From contig JAIOZL010000006.1 of assembly GCA_021740645.1 (NCBI GenBank), forward strand, positions 1 through 64,000: 64,000 bases of DNA. Reading direction: 5' to 3'. The translations under genes were made by a program, and so were the position numbers. Each line of letters begins with the position of its first letter. Positions within the stretch are counted from its first letter, which is position 1. The notes below the pieces were generated by a model that was not told the origin of the DNA, made no database searches, and was given only the letters and a program-made list of their open reading frames with translations. This stretch comes from Bacteroidales bacterium (GTDB lineage: Bacteria; Bacteroidota; Bacteroidia; Bacteroidales; JAADJA01). Shown one piece after another: positions 45,193 through 54,746 of this stretch.

Positions 45193-47388
45193 TTAATCGG
45201 GATCAACTCTTACGGCTTTTTTTACACCTTTTATTTTCACAATTTTCGCTACGAGGCTTTCAAGGTGCCTAATGTCTTTCACCCGTAATTTTAATCGTGC
45301 GTTAAACTTGCCTCCATTTCCTGAATCTACATTCAGGGAAACCATGTTAACTTTAAAGTCGCTTGAAATTACACTGGTGATGCTGTTTAGTATTCCAATT
45401 TCATCATTCCCAGAAACATGCAGTGTTGTGAGATAGGTTTGATTTTCATCTGATTTCCGCCATTTTACATCGATTACACGATAGTTGTATTTAGAAAGTA
45501 GTTGCCTGGCATTTGGGCAATTTATCCGGTGAATGGTTATTCCTTTTCCAATGGTAACAAATCCGAAAACCGCATCTCCTGATATAGGGTTGCAACATTT
45601 GGCCAGGTCATAATCCATATTATCGATATTTTCATCGATCAGCATGAAATCAGACTTTTCATCCGGCCTTCTGACTTGCGTTGTTACTTCCTTATCGATG
45701 GTTTTATTTAAATTCCGGCTTTCAGCAGAGTCATCTTCAATTTTCTTTTTAATATCACCCAGGTCAATTTTTTCGATCGCTATTAAATAATACAGGTCGA
45801 CAGAAGACTCCAGTTTATATTCTTTTATTAGTTTGTCGATGATGGCATCATTAAACTGTATTTTACGGTTTCTAAGTTTCCGACGAAGGATCTCTTTGCC
45901 TACTTCCGCTTCATTATACTTTTCTTCCTTAAGCGATCTTTTTATTTTAGCTTTTGCTTTGTTAGTAATTACAACATTAAGCCAATCAAGCTTAGGCTTT
46001 TGATTTTTGGACGTGATAACTTCTACTTTGTCGCCATTTTTGAGCACATACCTGATTGGTACAATTCGGTTATTCACTTTGGCACCACTGCACATATCCC
46101 CTACACTGGTATGAATTTCATAGGCAAAATCGAGTATTGTCGCTCCTTTTGGAAGTTTCTTTAAATCACCATTCGGGGTGAAGATAAAAATGTTATCAGA
46201 ATAAAGGTCAATTTTTGAATGTTTCTTGAAATTCGTATTCTCCTGCTCTGGATTTTCAATTACATCTCTTATCTTGTTCATCCATTCTTCCTGCTCTTTT
46301 TTCTCTCCCCCTTCTTTATATTTCCAGTGAGCAGCCAGGCCTTTTTCGGCTACTTCATCCATTCGGGCGGTTCGTATCTGCACTTCCACCCACTTGCTGT
46401 TAGGGCCAACTACAGTGGTATGTAATGATTCATATCCACTGGCTTTCGGACTGGATATCCAGTCCCGCAGACGGTTAGGGTTGGGTTGGTATATATCAGT
46501 AACTATAGAGTATACGCGCCAACATATTGATTTTTCGTCTTTATTTCCTGCATTGATAATTATCCGAATGGCAAAAAGGTCATACACATCCTCAAATTCC
46601 ACATTCTGATTTTTCATTTTTCGCCAGATGCTATGAATGGATTTTGGACGACCCTTGATTTCAAATTTATATCCCATTTTAAAAAGTTCCCTTTCAATGG
46701 GATTGATAAAGTCCTGGATGAATACCTTTTGCTTGGTGGTAGAATCCTTTAATTTTTTAGCAATTGTGGTATATATTCCCGGATCCTTAAATTGCAGCCA
46801 TTTTTCTTCAAGCTCCGATTTAATATTGTATAATCCCAACCTGTGGGCAATTGGGATATAAATGTGATTCACTTCTTGTAAAAATCGTTGTTGCTTTTCC
46901 TCCGGAATTAATTCATAGGTTCGCATATCATGTAACCTATGAGCAAGTTTGATAAGAATGACCCGGATATCCTTTACCAGCGACAAGTAGAGTTTTCTGA
47001 AATTCTCTGAATGAATTGAAATTTTTTCGGTTTTTATTTCCGAGAGCCTTATGTAACCTTCAGTTATCACGGCCACTTCTTCACCAAATCTGTCTGATAT
47101 ATCCTTAAGGGTTATTTTGTCTCCATCCACAATGTTATGCACCAGGGAACAAATTACAGAAGTGACACCAAGGTTTAATTCTTTGAGTGTAATCTTAGCT
47201 ACGCCGATGGAATGATAGATATAGTCTTCCCCGGTTTCAGCCCAATTATCTTTATGAAAATTCAGCACCATTTCAAATGCTTCCCGCAATTTGGGCATCT
47301 CATTTTTTTTGATAATCGGTCGACAAAAACTCAGAAGTTCTCTATATATCTCGCGTATCCTTTTATTATTTGCTTTTAGATCATACAT
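45193..47388 (-). CDS. relA: RelA/SpoT-family (p)ppGpp synthetase with degenerate hydrolase site
   Basis: 731 residues from the ATG at 47388; a TTG 11 codons upstream is possible. The architecture is HD hydrolase, synthetase, TGS, then C-terminal ACT. The synthetase motifs RPKSIHSIWRKM and GYESLHTTVVG are intact. In the hydrolase domain His59 and His84 remain, but the aspartate of the HD pair is Asn85 (LVHNIV), the later metal Asp is His150 (LAHRLHDMRT), and the catalytic ED pair is replaced by DG. It should make but not degrade (p)ppGpp, like monofunctional RelA. The symbol reflects function, not proven orthology. Confidence 0.9.
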   Translation of the reverse strand: MYDLKANNKRIREIYRELLSFCRPIIKKNEMPKLREAFEMVLNFHKDNWAETGEDYIYHSIGVAKITLKELNLGVTSVICSLVHNIVDGDKITLKDISDRFGEEVAVITEGYIRLSEIKTEKISIHSENFRKLYLSLVKDIRVILIKLAHRLHDMRTYELIPEEKQQRFLQEVNHIYIPIAHRLGLYNIKSELEEKWLQFKDPGIYTTIAKKLKDSTTKQKVFIQDFINPIERELFKMGYKFEIKGRPKSIHSIWRKMKNQNVEFEDVYDLFAIRIIINAGNKDEKSICWRVYSIVTDIYQPNPNRLRDWISSPKASGYESLHTTVVGPNSKWVEVQIRTARMDEVAEKGLAAHWKYKEGGEKKEQEEWMNKIRDVIENPEQENTNFKKHSKIDLYSDNIFIFTPNGDLKKLPKGATILDFAYEIHTSVGDMCSGAKVNNRIVPIRYVLKNGDKVEVITSKNQKPKLDWLNVVITNKAKAKIKRSLKEEKYNEAEVGKEILRRKLRNRKIQFNDAIIDKLIKEYKLESSVDLYYLIAIEKIDLGDIKKKIEDDSAESRNLNKTIDKEVTTQVRRPDEKSDFMLIDENIDNMDYDLAKCCNPISGDAVFGFVTIGKGITIHRINCPNARQLLSKYNYRVIDVKWRKSDENQTYLTTLHVSGNDEIGILNSITSVISSDFKVNMVSLNVDSGNGGKFNARLKLRVKDIRHLESLVAKIVKIKGVKKAVRVDPD

Positions 47389-47564
47389 TTGATTTCTATG
47401 TTTATCCTTATTGCAAAGCAAAACACCTTACTTTGTCAAACTTTGATAACCAGCATTTATTGTCCTGAAATCAATAAAAGATATCGTTGAAAAGAGATAC
47501 TAAAAAAATGAAAAGATGTTTCAGATTTTAATCAAAACCTTATCCTGATAATTCATTTTTTAAA

Positions 47565-48581
47565 TTATTTGGATGTATCTTTTCCAGAGGGTGTATCTTT
47601 TCGTTTCGCCCCCATTGAATCTGAATCTGCAATGGATTCACGCATCACGGTATCAGCCTGGATATTTTTGAATTTATAATAGTCCATAATACCAAGATTA
47701 CCAGATCTGAAAGCTTCTGCCATTGCCAGAGGAATTTCAACTTCTGCCTCTATAACTTTAGCCCTGGCTTCCTGGGCCTTAGCTTTCATTACTTGCTCCT
47801 GAGCCACAGCCATTGCTCGTTTTTCCTCGGCTTTGGCCTGGGCTATATTTTTATCTGCATTGGCCTGGTCCATTTGGAGTACAGCACCAATATTTTTACC
47901 AATGTCAATATCAGCAATATCAATGGAAAGAATTTCAAAAGCGGTACCTGAGTCAAGTCCTTTCTCAAGAACTACTCTCGAAATGGAGTCAGGATTTTCC
48001 AAAACCGATTTATGTGAATCGGCCGAACCAATAGAAGAAACAACGCCTTCGCCAACCCTTGCTAAAACTGTTTCCTCACCAGCACCACCAACTAATTGTT
48101 TTATGTTTGCCCTTACGGTGACCCGTGCTTTTGCGATCAACTGGATACCATCCTTTGCTACCGCTGTAACTGGTGGGGTATCGATAACTTTGGGGTTTAC
48201 CGACATTTGTACTGCTTCCAACACATCACGGCCAGCAAGATCGATGGCTGTGGCCACTTTAAAATCAAGGTCCATATTCGCTTTGTCAGCGGATATTAAA
48301 GCATTCACCACTGAAACCACATTTCCACCTGCAAGGTAATGGGCTTCAAATGAATCCCTGTCTACCGTCAAGCCTGCTTTGGTTGCAGAGATCATACTTC
48401 TGACAATTATTTGGGGGGGGACTTTACGCCAGCGCATAAAAACAAGCTGGAGCAAGGAAATTCTGACACCGGATAACAGGGCCGTAAACCACAACCCAAC
48501 AGGTATAAAATAAAATATTACCCACAATAAAAACAAGGAGGCAATACCAATTGCAACTACTACAAAAACATTTGGTTCCAT
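47565..48581 (-). CDS. floA: Flotillin-like protein FloA
   Basis: 338 residues with an N-terminal membrane hairpin ([20 protein letters not shown]) and the band-7-like body of the bacterial flotillin family. The C-terminus has the Ala/Glu-rich coiled coil ([15 protein letters not shown]). Flotillins organise membrane microdomains. It follows NfeD on the same strand, 7 bases on, as in many bacteria, since NfeD proteins are flotillin partners. Confidence 0.93.
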   Translation of the reverse strand: MEPNVFVVVAIGIASLFLLWVIFYFIPVGLWFTALLSGVRISLLQLVFMRWRKVPPQIIVRSMISATKAGLTVDRDSFEAHYLAGGNVVSVVNALISADKANMDLDFKVATAIDLAGRDVLEAVQMSVNPKVIDTPPVTAVAKDGIQLIAKARVTVRANIKQLVGGAGEETVLARVGEGVVSSIGSADSHKSVLENPDSISRVVLEKGLDSGTAFEILSIDIADIDIGKNIGAVLQMDQANADKNIAQAKAEEKRAMAVAQEQVMKAKAQEARAKVIEAEVEIPLAMAEAFRSGNLGIMDYYKFKNIQADTVMRESIADSDSMGAKRKDTPSGKDTSK

Positions 48582-48588
48582 ATCTGTA

Positions 48589-49053
48589 CTATTTAAGTTT
48601 GACTGTAATTTTATTTACATTTATTTTAATAACTTCAATTTCACTTCCTTCATCAATAAGTTCTCCATTAGATCTAACCTCATAATATTCACCATTCAAA
48701 TAGGCTTTTCCCATGGGAGCTAACCTTGAAATTGCTTTGCCTGTATCTCCTACTTTTATCTTATTCAAGTCAACGAGGTTTACCTTGCTATCAATGTTCT
48801 TTTTTAATGAGGCCTTATTCCAGGTGTTGGATTTTAATGCGATATAAAGGAAAATAACCGATAAAATAACAGAGCCACCCAGAGTTAAACTTCCGGCCAG
48901 AGTTCCATAACTTGCATAGGCCTGGTAAATACCTATCGCGATGAGGATAAATCCAATGATCCCTGCTATGTTGGTACCCGGTAGTACCAGGATTTCCAGC
49001 AAAAGAAAAAGAAAGCCGATAAGAATCAATACACTAATTATGGTCCAGGTCAT
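48589..49053 (-). CDS. NfeD-like membrane protein
   Basis: 154 residues with about three membrane helices, then a soluble OB-type C-terminal domain ([29 protein letters not shown] shows the pattern of the NfeD OB fold in outline, [12 protein letters not shown]). It lies just upstream of floA on the same strand, the usual arrangement. Confidence 0.88.
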   Translation of the reverse strand: MTWTIISVLILIGFLFLLLEILVLPGTNIAGIIGFILIAIGIYQAYASYGTLAGSLTLGGSVILSVIFLYIALKSNTWNKASLKKNIDSKVNLVDLNKIKVGDTGKAISRLAPMGKAYLNGEYYEVRSNGELIDEGSEIEVIKINVNKITVKLK

Positions 49054-49054
49054 A

Positions 49055-49327
49055 TTATTTAATGGTTACTGTAAGTTTGCGGTTTGTCATTTCAGTATAG
49101 GGTGGTTTTAATTCAGTTTCACTCCCTGATTTAACCACACACCTGCCTCTGTAATGTGTAATTAATGCACATTGCTCTGCTTGCTCTAAATTATGATCAC
49201 ACACTTCTATAAGGGTCTCTATAACATAATCGAAGGTATTTACATCATCGTTATGTAAAACAAGCTCCTTAAGATCTTCCTCAATCTGCTGTGTGTGGTT
49301 CGTAGGATGGAGTTTTTCCTTAGTCAT
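49055..49327 (-). CDS. clpS: ATP-dependent Clp protease adaptor ClpS
   Basis: 90 residues with the ClpS core LVLHNDDVNTFDYVIETL, which holds the N-degron-binding Asn-Asp and hydrophobic pocket. ClpS hands N-end-rule substrates to ClpAP. One base separates it from the nfeD gene, and the three genes clpS-nfeD-floA likely share a message. Confidence 0.95.
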   Translation of the reverse strand: MTKEKLHPTNHTQQIEEDLKELVLHNDDVNTFDYVIETLIEVCDHNLEQAEQCALITHYRGRCVVKSGSETELKPPYTEMTNRKLTVTIK

Positions 49328-49442
49328 AAGTGTCTCTCAATTTCTGGTTAAAAATAGTAAAAATTTATAAAGATTTTGCAATTATTACAAATATCTTTGA
49401 ACTGGATTCGCTTTCAAATGTTGGTTGATTAAAGATTGATTT

Positions 49443-49450
49443 TAACTTTG
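49443..49450 (+). promoter_or_regulatory. -7 promoter element of the NUDIX gene
   Basis: TAACTTTG matches TAnnTTTG, and TTGG at 49421 is 18 bases before it. The ATG follows by 4 bases, so transcription would start at or near the start codon. Either a leaderless message or a coincidence. Confidence 0.4.
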
Positions 49451-49454
49451 TTTA

Positions 49455-50099
49455 ATGCAAGCCCTTTTACTCAATAAAGAATTTATTAACCGTTTGAAGA
49501 TAGCTTTAAATGGTGAATTACCGGGAACGCCTTCACATTTGAATATGGCATCGAAATTAAGGTTACGAGAAATCAAAACCGATTATGATATCAAATCCGC
49601 TATTCAAAGCAGTGTGCTTATTCTATTGTACCCGAAGCAAGATACTATATTCACTACGTTTATTTTGAGGCAGCGTTATAATGGAGTTCATTCCGGGCAG
49701 GTTTCTTTTCCGGGCGGGCGAAAAGAAGAAAGTGATAGCTCACTTATTGAAACAGCTTTAAGGGAGGCCGAAGAAGAGGTAAACATTAAACAACATGAAG
49801 TTGTGGTTCTAGGCACACTTAGCCAACTGTATATACCTCCCAGCAATTTTCTTGTATTACCGGTTGTGGCTTATACCAAAACTATTCCTGACTTTAAACC
49901 CGACCCAATAGAAGTAGCAGATATTATAGAATCCGGCCTTGATTTTCTTTTTGATAAAAACAAAAAAAAAGAGACCATCCTGAACATTAGGGGGTATGAA
50001 ATTGAAGCTCCATATTACGATGTTAATGGTTATGTAGTCTGGGGTGCCACGGCCATGATATTAAGTGAGTTAAAGGAGCTTATAGAAAGAATAAAATGA
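49455..50099 (+). CDS. NUDIX hydrolase, CoA pyrophosphatase type
   Basis: 214 residues with the Nudix box GGRKEESDSSLIETALREAEEEVNI in outline (GGRKEE, ETALREAEEEV) preceded by the CoA-pyrophosphatase signature HSGQVSFPGG. Such enzymes hydrolyse CoA and its esters. Substrate is inferred from the motif. It stands alone. Confidence 0.88.
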   Translation: MQALLLNKEFINRLKIALNGELPGTPSHLNMASKLRLREIKTDYDIKSAIQSSVLILLYPKQDTIFTTFILRQRYNGVHSGQVSFPGGRKEESDSSLIETALREAEEEVNIKQHEVVVLGTLSQLYIPPSNFLVLPVVAYTKTIPDFKPDPIEVADIIESGLDFLFDKNKKKETILNIRGYEIEAPYYDVNGYVVWGATAMILSELKELIERIK

Positions 50100-50170
50100 A
50101 GTAATTAGTAAATCGCATCTAGTAATTAGTAGTTAGTAGGTAGATGGGCTAATCCATTCAAATTTCAATC

Positions 50171-50584
50171 CTAATTGATCACAATTTTATGTTCAATCCT
50201 GGCGGTTTTGTTGAGCATTGCCGTTACCCCGCAATACCTTTCCTGGGATAAATTCACGGCCTTTTCCAGTTTATCTATCGGCAGGTCTTTGCCTTTAAAA
50301 TGATAGATAATGGTAATGGTATGATAAACTTTAGGATGCTCTTCGGATAACTCTCCCTCCACCTCAATATTGAGGCCATCAAATTGTACCCGCATTTTAT
50401 TTAAAATAGAAACCACATCCATTCCTGTGCAACCACCTAATGATACCAGCGTAAGGGGTTTAGGTCTGGGGCCTTTATTTTTGCCGCCTACTTCAGGACT
50501 TGCATCCAGCATTATTTTATGATCATTTACTGTGGCTTCGAAAGCCATATTTTCTGTCCAGGCTATATCAACTTTATTTTTCAT
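50171..50584 (-). CDS. OsmC-family protein
   Basis: 137 residues with the OsmC fold. The thiol motif LGGCTGMDVVSIL carries the first conserved Cys, and RYCGVTAML the second. Such proteins use a Cys pair to reduce peroxides, though many members of the YhfA-like group have unknown substrates. It stands alone. Confidence 0.9.
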   Translation of the reverse strand: MKNKVDIAWTENMAFEATVNDHKIMLDASPEVGGKNKGPRPKPLTLVSLGGCTGMDVVSILNKMRVQFDGLNIEVEGELSEEHPKVYHTITIIYHFKGKDLPIDKLEKAVNLSQERYCGVTAMLNKTARIEHKIVIN

Positions 50585-50742
50585 ATAAATTGTTTTTAAT
50601 GTTGTCGGTTAAATCCTGGCAAAATTACAATATTCCATTTAGAAGGGATTCTAAATTCAAATATATTGCTCAGCCAGCCAAAGAAGCAATAAAATAATTA
50701 AAAGGAAGATTTCCCAATAATCTCTGGCTTTTAAACAATCTC

Positions 50743-51861
50743 CTATTGGATAATTAACATAGGCGTAAAGTAAAATTCCCCGGGAACCACACCTGCATCC
50801 AACGAATCAATTACCTCACCAGTATACCCACTATACCGGTATACTTTGCCATTTTGGGTATAATCCAGGGGATCGGAGGCATAAATCGTATTAACAGCCT
50901 GATCAAGGCCCAAACCATAAAACATATTGGGTCGGGGAATAAAAGCTTCGGTTGGCAATTCATTATCGTGTATATCGAAGCGGTAAATACCATCAGGATA
51001 ATTATAATAAAGCATATCTCTTTCCGTGTTTATTACCAGTTTTTCAGGGTGTTCAGAAGAAGTCGGAAATTCAAGGTCTTTTATAAAACTATAATTTTCA
51101 GGATTTATACAGACTAAATGCCCTTTGCTGTCATCCGCTCCCGGAAAGCCATTCCAGCCCTTTCCTGAGCAAATAACCCAAACATTATCGCTTTCATCTT
51201 TTACAATACCTGTTGGCTTGGCATAGACCTGAATGGTCTCCACCACCTGTTGGGATGCCGCATCTATCACACTTATGGTGCTATCAATAGAAAATCCTCC
51301 CTGGTTCAGTACCCAAATCTTATCATTCAACTCAAGCATTTTTTCAGGGCCGGTTCCAACATTTGCCTGGCCCAGACTTTCATACCCTTCCAGGCTGAAG
51401 ATCTTTACGGTATTATCCCATGAACTCACATACATTTTTCCATAGGTTTTACTGAATTCAACATAACGGGGTGATGTTATATTTTCAATGGTTCGAACTT
51501 GCTGAAATGTTCTAAGCTTTACCACTTCAATTTTATTTGCATTATTTACAGTAATAAAAGCATCTTCGCCCCCTATGGGGTAAACATTCATTGATTGTAC
51601 GATATTTCCGAGGGGTAAAAGGTTATTTGACTGCTGAAATAATTTATCTGTTTTTTCAGTTGCATCACGGTTAATGTAAGTAACGGTTCCTGTTCCGGAT
51701 TGGAAAGGCCCTTCATTAATTATAAAAACTCCTTTTGTATATCCTATCGGAGTAGTGGGTGGTGGCGTGTCTTGATTGTCTTTTGTACATGAAGTAAAGA
51801 ACATGATAATAGCAATGAAGCTAATTGTTAGGATTGAAATTTTCAGATTGATTTTTTTCAT
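50743..51861 (-). CDS. BtuG-like surface lipoprotein (DUF5074/YncE-type propeller)
   Basis: 372 residues with a lipoprotein signal (FFTSC, Cys25) and a beta-propeller body of YncE type with blades such as ISVIDAASQQVVETIQV and GKVYRYSGYTGEVIDS. The gene ends the transcript of the TonB receptor just upstream (1-base gap), and the whole unit lies after a cobalamin riboswitch. This is the arrangement of BtuG, the high-affinity B12-binding lipoprotein of Bacteroides that partners BtuB. The function is inferred from position and fold; no B12-binding residues can be verified. Confidence 0.75.
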   Translation of the reverse strand: MKKINLKISILTISFIAIIMFFTSCTKDNQDTPPPTTPIGYTKGVFIINEGPFQSGTGTVTYINRDATEKTDKLFQQSNNLLPLGNIVQSMNVYPIGGEDAFITVNNANKIEVVKLRTFQQVRTIENITSPRYVEFSKTYGKMYVSSWDNTVKIFSLEGYESLGQANVGTGPEKMLELNDKIWVLNQGGFSIDSTISVIDAASQQVVETIQVYAKPTGIVKDESDNVWVICSGKGWNGFPGADDSKGHLVCINPENYSFIKDLEFPTSSEHPEKLVINTERDMLYYNYPDGIYRFDIHDNELPTEAFIPRPNMFYGLGLDQAVNTIYASDPLDYTQNGKVYRYSGYTGEVIDSLDAGVVPGEFYFTPMLIIQ

Positions 51862-51862
51862 T

Positions 51863-53779
51863 TTAAAATTTGTTTAGTAATAATTTAATGGAAATTCTAA
51901 AATGCCTTCCCGGCATTGGGTTATATTGAACGGCTTGATATTCAATGTCCCAGATATTATTTAAAGAAATTGCAAATTCCACCTTGTTTTGCTTCATCTC
52001 AAATACTTTTGACAGCCATATATTATCCAATGCATAAGCAGGCAAGGCCTCTTTGTTGTCCTTTGTAATAAACCTTTGTCCGGTATAGCTTTGATTATAA
52101 GAAAACATAAAACTTTCCCAGCGGATAAGAGCGGTTGCAAAATATTTATGCTCAGGCACGTATATCAGTTGTTTGAGAAAGGATTGGTCATTTCCTGAAG
52201 CCTGGATTTCATTCGTAGATTTTACCAGGGAAAGCCCTCCATTCAGCTTAAGTACTATTTTTTTTATTTGAAAGGAAAGATTTATATCTGATTCAATGCC
52301 CCTGGACCATACTTGTTGCACATTTTGTGCTGACCATAGTAATCCATCAGGGACCCATAATATCCAATTATCCACATTAGAGTTAAATACTGAAAAGGTA
52401 ATTCCCGTCTTATTTTTAAGCAATGGCCATTCAAAGTCAAGCAAAAGGCTTAGCTCCTCATTCCACGAGTCCTCGGGTTGTAAATCTGTGTTTCCACCCG
52501 GAACCCAATACCGATCATTAAAACTGGGCGCCCTAAAGTTACGGCTAACATTAAATTTGGCTGCCAAAAAGGGGAATATTTTTCCTTCAAATCCGAATGC
52601 CGGAGTAAAAGGTACCGTGAAATCCCAAATCAGGTCCTGTCGAAGATTTGCGTTAAACTTCCATTGGATGGAAGGAAAATTAAGGGACCATAACAAAAAC
52701 GCTCCAACCTGAATTTGTTCTACCCTTCCGGGATAATAAATACTTTCGCCCTGTTCATTTGAATAGTTCATTCCGGAAGTAACGAGAATATTATCATGTA
52801 GCTTATATTCAAATTGAATTTCTGTAATTAACTTCAGCGTTTTAATCTCACTATCAATATTTAATTCCGGAACCGGATCAGGGTCAACATAATGGCTGAA
52901 ATCGTTAAGTAAAGCAGTTTTTAAAGAGAGGCTCCCATTTTTTAAGTATTTCTTTGCAGAAACAAACGACCTTACTGACCAATCAAATTGCGACGCATCT
53001 GAAGCTTTTGTAGTTAAAGTTGCAGGAAGCTTTTTATCGTTTTGCTGATACCAAACAGATCCTCCCAAAACCCAATTCTTGCCTGCACTAAAATAAATAT
53101 CCTGTATAAACCCAAATTGTTCCAGGTCTGCATTTTTAAGTTTCTCTTCTTCTCCGGCCAAAGATTTATACGGGAAGTTATTTCGTGCACTTTTCCCTAG
53201 AAATTTTGTTTTAAAATACCATTTGCTGTTTGAATAAGATAAACCACCATTTAAACCTTTTTCGGCAAAACTGGCCAGATGGGTTTCAATATCGCCAATA
53301 AGATGCTTTTTAAAATTTGGTTGACTATTCAGAAGAATACTACCTCCTATATTCCCGCTTCCAAAAAGAGAGCTCCCCCCGCCATATAAAATTTCGACAT
53401 CATTAAAATATCCTGAAGGAATCAGCGCAAGATCAATTTGTCCGTGATTAGGCTGGTTCAGGGCAAATCCATTCCAGTAAATTCCGGTTTGAGAGGTGGA
53501 GGTACCCCGAAAAGATATTTGGCTAAGGCCATTATAAGAATAAGTATTGATGTGAACTGAAGTATTCCTTGTTATCAGCTCCCCAAGGTTTGAGCTTTGA
53601 TCTTGGATTAGTTCGAGACTATCGATTCGCCTGATTTTTTGACCTGCACTATAGTTATCAATACGGGAACCAATGACTTTAAAATCGGGCAATTTATATA
53701 CCGTATCTACCAAAGGCTGCTGACTAAATGCCTGTAGAAAAATGAAGGTTAGACCGATGATGTACAATACTTTAATCAT
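51863..53779 (-). CDS. btuB: TonB-dependent receptor, BtuB-like
   Basis: 638 residues with a signal peptide (AFSQ), a plug domain (NTSVHINTYSYNGLSQISFRG in outline, then GGGSSLFGSGNIGGSILL), and a C-terminal beta-barrel ending in a membrane strand with terminal Phe. There is no CarboxypepD_reg extension of the SusC kind. The leader is a cobalamin riboswitch, and the lipoprotein following it resembles BtuG. I infer vitamin B12 or corrinoid uptake. Confidence 0.85.
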   Translation of the reverse strand: MIKVLYIIGLTFIFLQAFSQQPLVDTVYKLPDFKVIGSRIDNYSAGQKIRRIDSLELIQDQSSNLGELITRNTSVHINTYSYNGLSQISFRGTSTSQTGIYWNGFALNQPNHGQIDLALIPSGYFNDVEILYGGGSSLFGSGNIGGSILLNSQPNFKKHLIGDIETHLASFAEKGLNGGLSYSNSKWYFKTKFLGKSARNNFPYKSLAGEEEKLKNADLEQFGFIQDIYFSAGKNWVLGGSVWYQQNDKKLPATLTTKASDASQFDWSVRSFVSAKKYLKNGSLSLKTALLNDFSHYVDPDPVPELNIDSEIKTLKLITEIQFEYKLHDNILVTSGMNYSNEQGESIYYPGRVEQIQVGAFLLWSLNFPSIQWKFNANLRQDLIWDFTVPFTPAFGFEGKIFPFLAAKFNVSRNFRAPSFNDRYWVPGGNTDLQPEDSWNEELSLLLDFEWPLLKNKTGITFSVFNSNVDNWILWVPDGLLWSAQNVQQVWSRGIESDINLSFQIKKIVLKLNGGLSLVKSTNEIQASGNDQSFLKQLIYVPEHKYFATALIRWESFMFSYNQSYTGQRFITKDNKEALPAYALDNIWLSKVFEMKQNKVEFAISLNNIWDIEYQAVQYNPMPGRHFRISIKLLLNKF

Positions 53780-53884
53780 GGTATAAGTTTTACCTAATAT
53801 TCAAAACCTGCAGGAATAATCTGTGAATATTTGACGGATCAAGTACTCGCAGCTTTTTACCCGAAAGCTTTGAAAAATTATGCA

Positions 53885-54100
53885 AGTATTGGCAGGTCTT
53901 CTGACTTACGCCCTTTTTAAAAGTCTTCCCATCCCGGATTAATCGGGTCAGTGACTATAAGAATTTTAAAAAGTTAACGGCGATCACAGCAGCGGGTACT
54001 GTTGCCGAATGTCCTCCATTTAAATGAATTTAAGGAGAATCACGGCATTCCCTTTTCAGACTGATCTAATGTTAATAGAACGAGTGCACCAATAATGCGG
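53885..54100 (-). promoter_or_regulatory. Cobalamin riboswitch
   Basis: Conserved parts on the minus strand are AGTCAGAAGACCTGCC (53891-53906), the B12-box-like AACAGTACCCGCTGCTGTG (53985-54003) and AAGGGAATGCCGTGAT (54039-54054). They occur in the correct order for the AdoCbl riboswitch, with a stem in between. It lies about 100 bases before the btuB start codon. It should shut off btuB and the BtuG-like gene when cobalamin is abundant. Limits are approximate. Confidence 0.88.
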
Positions 54101-54174
54101 AACAAAGGTATCCTATTTTTTAAAATTGAAAGAAGAATGTTTAATTTTTTAGCAGGGGTTATGAACAGGCAAGG

Positions 54175-54738
54175 TTAATATTTTTTGAGAATGATGAGTA
54201 AACTATCGTTTTCATCCATTTCCTGGTAAGTTTCCGAATGAATAATATTCATGCCTGAAGGGATATAATTCAAAATGGTTTTTTCGGAGTAATAATAATA
54301 TCTCTCTCCTTTTGCCAGTACCATTTTATCGCCGTACCACAATGTATGGCATAAAAGACCACCTTTATTTAAAACCTTTGATTGATTGACAAGTGATTTG
54401 CGAAAGCTATTCTGGTCAATGCAATGCAAGACTTTGTTTGAATAGATGCAATCAAATTTCCTTTGTATATTCATTTCAACTGCATCAAGCTGAAATACCT
54501 CCACATCCTTGTTTTGGTTAAGGTACATGTCAACAAATAGCTGAGAGAGGTCGGACCCACAAACTTTAAATTTAACTCCAAGTAGTGTCAAGTCTTTACC
54601 GGGCCCTATGCCTACCTCAAGAACTGATGATCCGGGAGGAAGATAGCGTTCAAGTACTTTCACGACCTGACATCCGTCATAACCATCTGCCATGCGGATA
54701 TAATCATCTACGTTTTTATTATCATCAAAATAACCCAT
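54175..54738 (-). CDS. SAM-dependent methyltransferase
   Basis: 187 residues with motif I SVLEVGIGPGKDL and a following acidic residue (VCGSDLSQLF). A class I methyltransferase of unknown substrate. It starts 8 bases after the DNA alkylation repair gene ends, so the two are co-transcribed. Not part of the B12 unit; the riboswitch points the other way. Confidence 0.85.
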   Translation of the reverse strand: MGYFDDNKNVDDYIRMADGYDGCQVVKVLERYLPPGSSVLEVGIGPGKDLTLLGVKFKVCGSDLSQLFVDMYLNQNKDVEVFQLDAVEMNIQRKFDCIYSNKVLHCIDQNSFRKSLVNQSKVLNKGGLLCHTLWYGDKMVLAKGERYYYYSEKTILNYIPSGMNIIHSETYQEMDENDSLLIILKKY

Positions 54739-54746
54739 AAGATGCT

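Noticed and set aside
47833-48339. A 168-codon frame antisense to floA.
   Set aside because: It shadows the coding bias of floA on the other strand; no start signal or recognisable domain.
50101-50146. Short TAGTAATTAG-type repeats between the NUDIX and osmC genes.
   Set aside because: Low-complexity AT repeats without constant spacing or palindrome; likely slippage.
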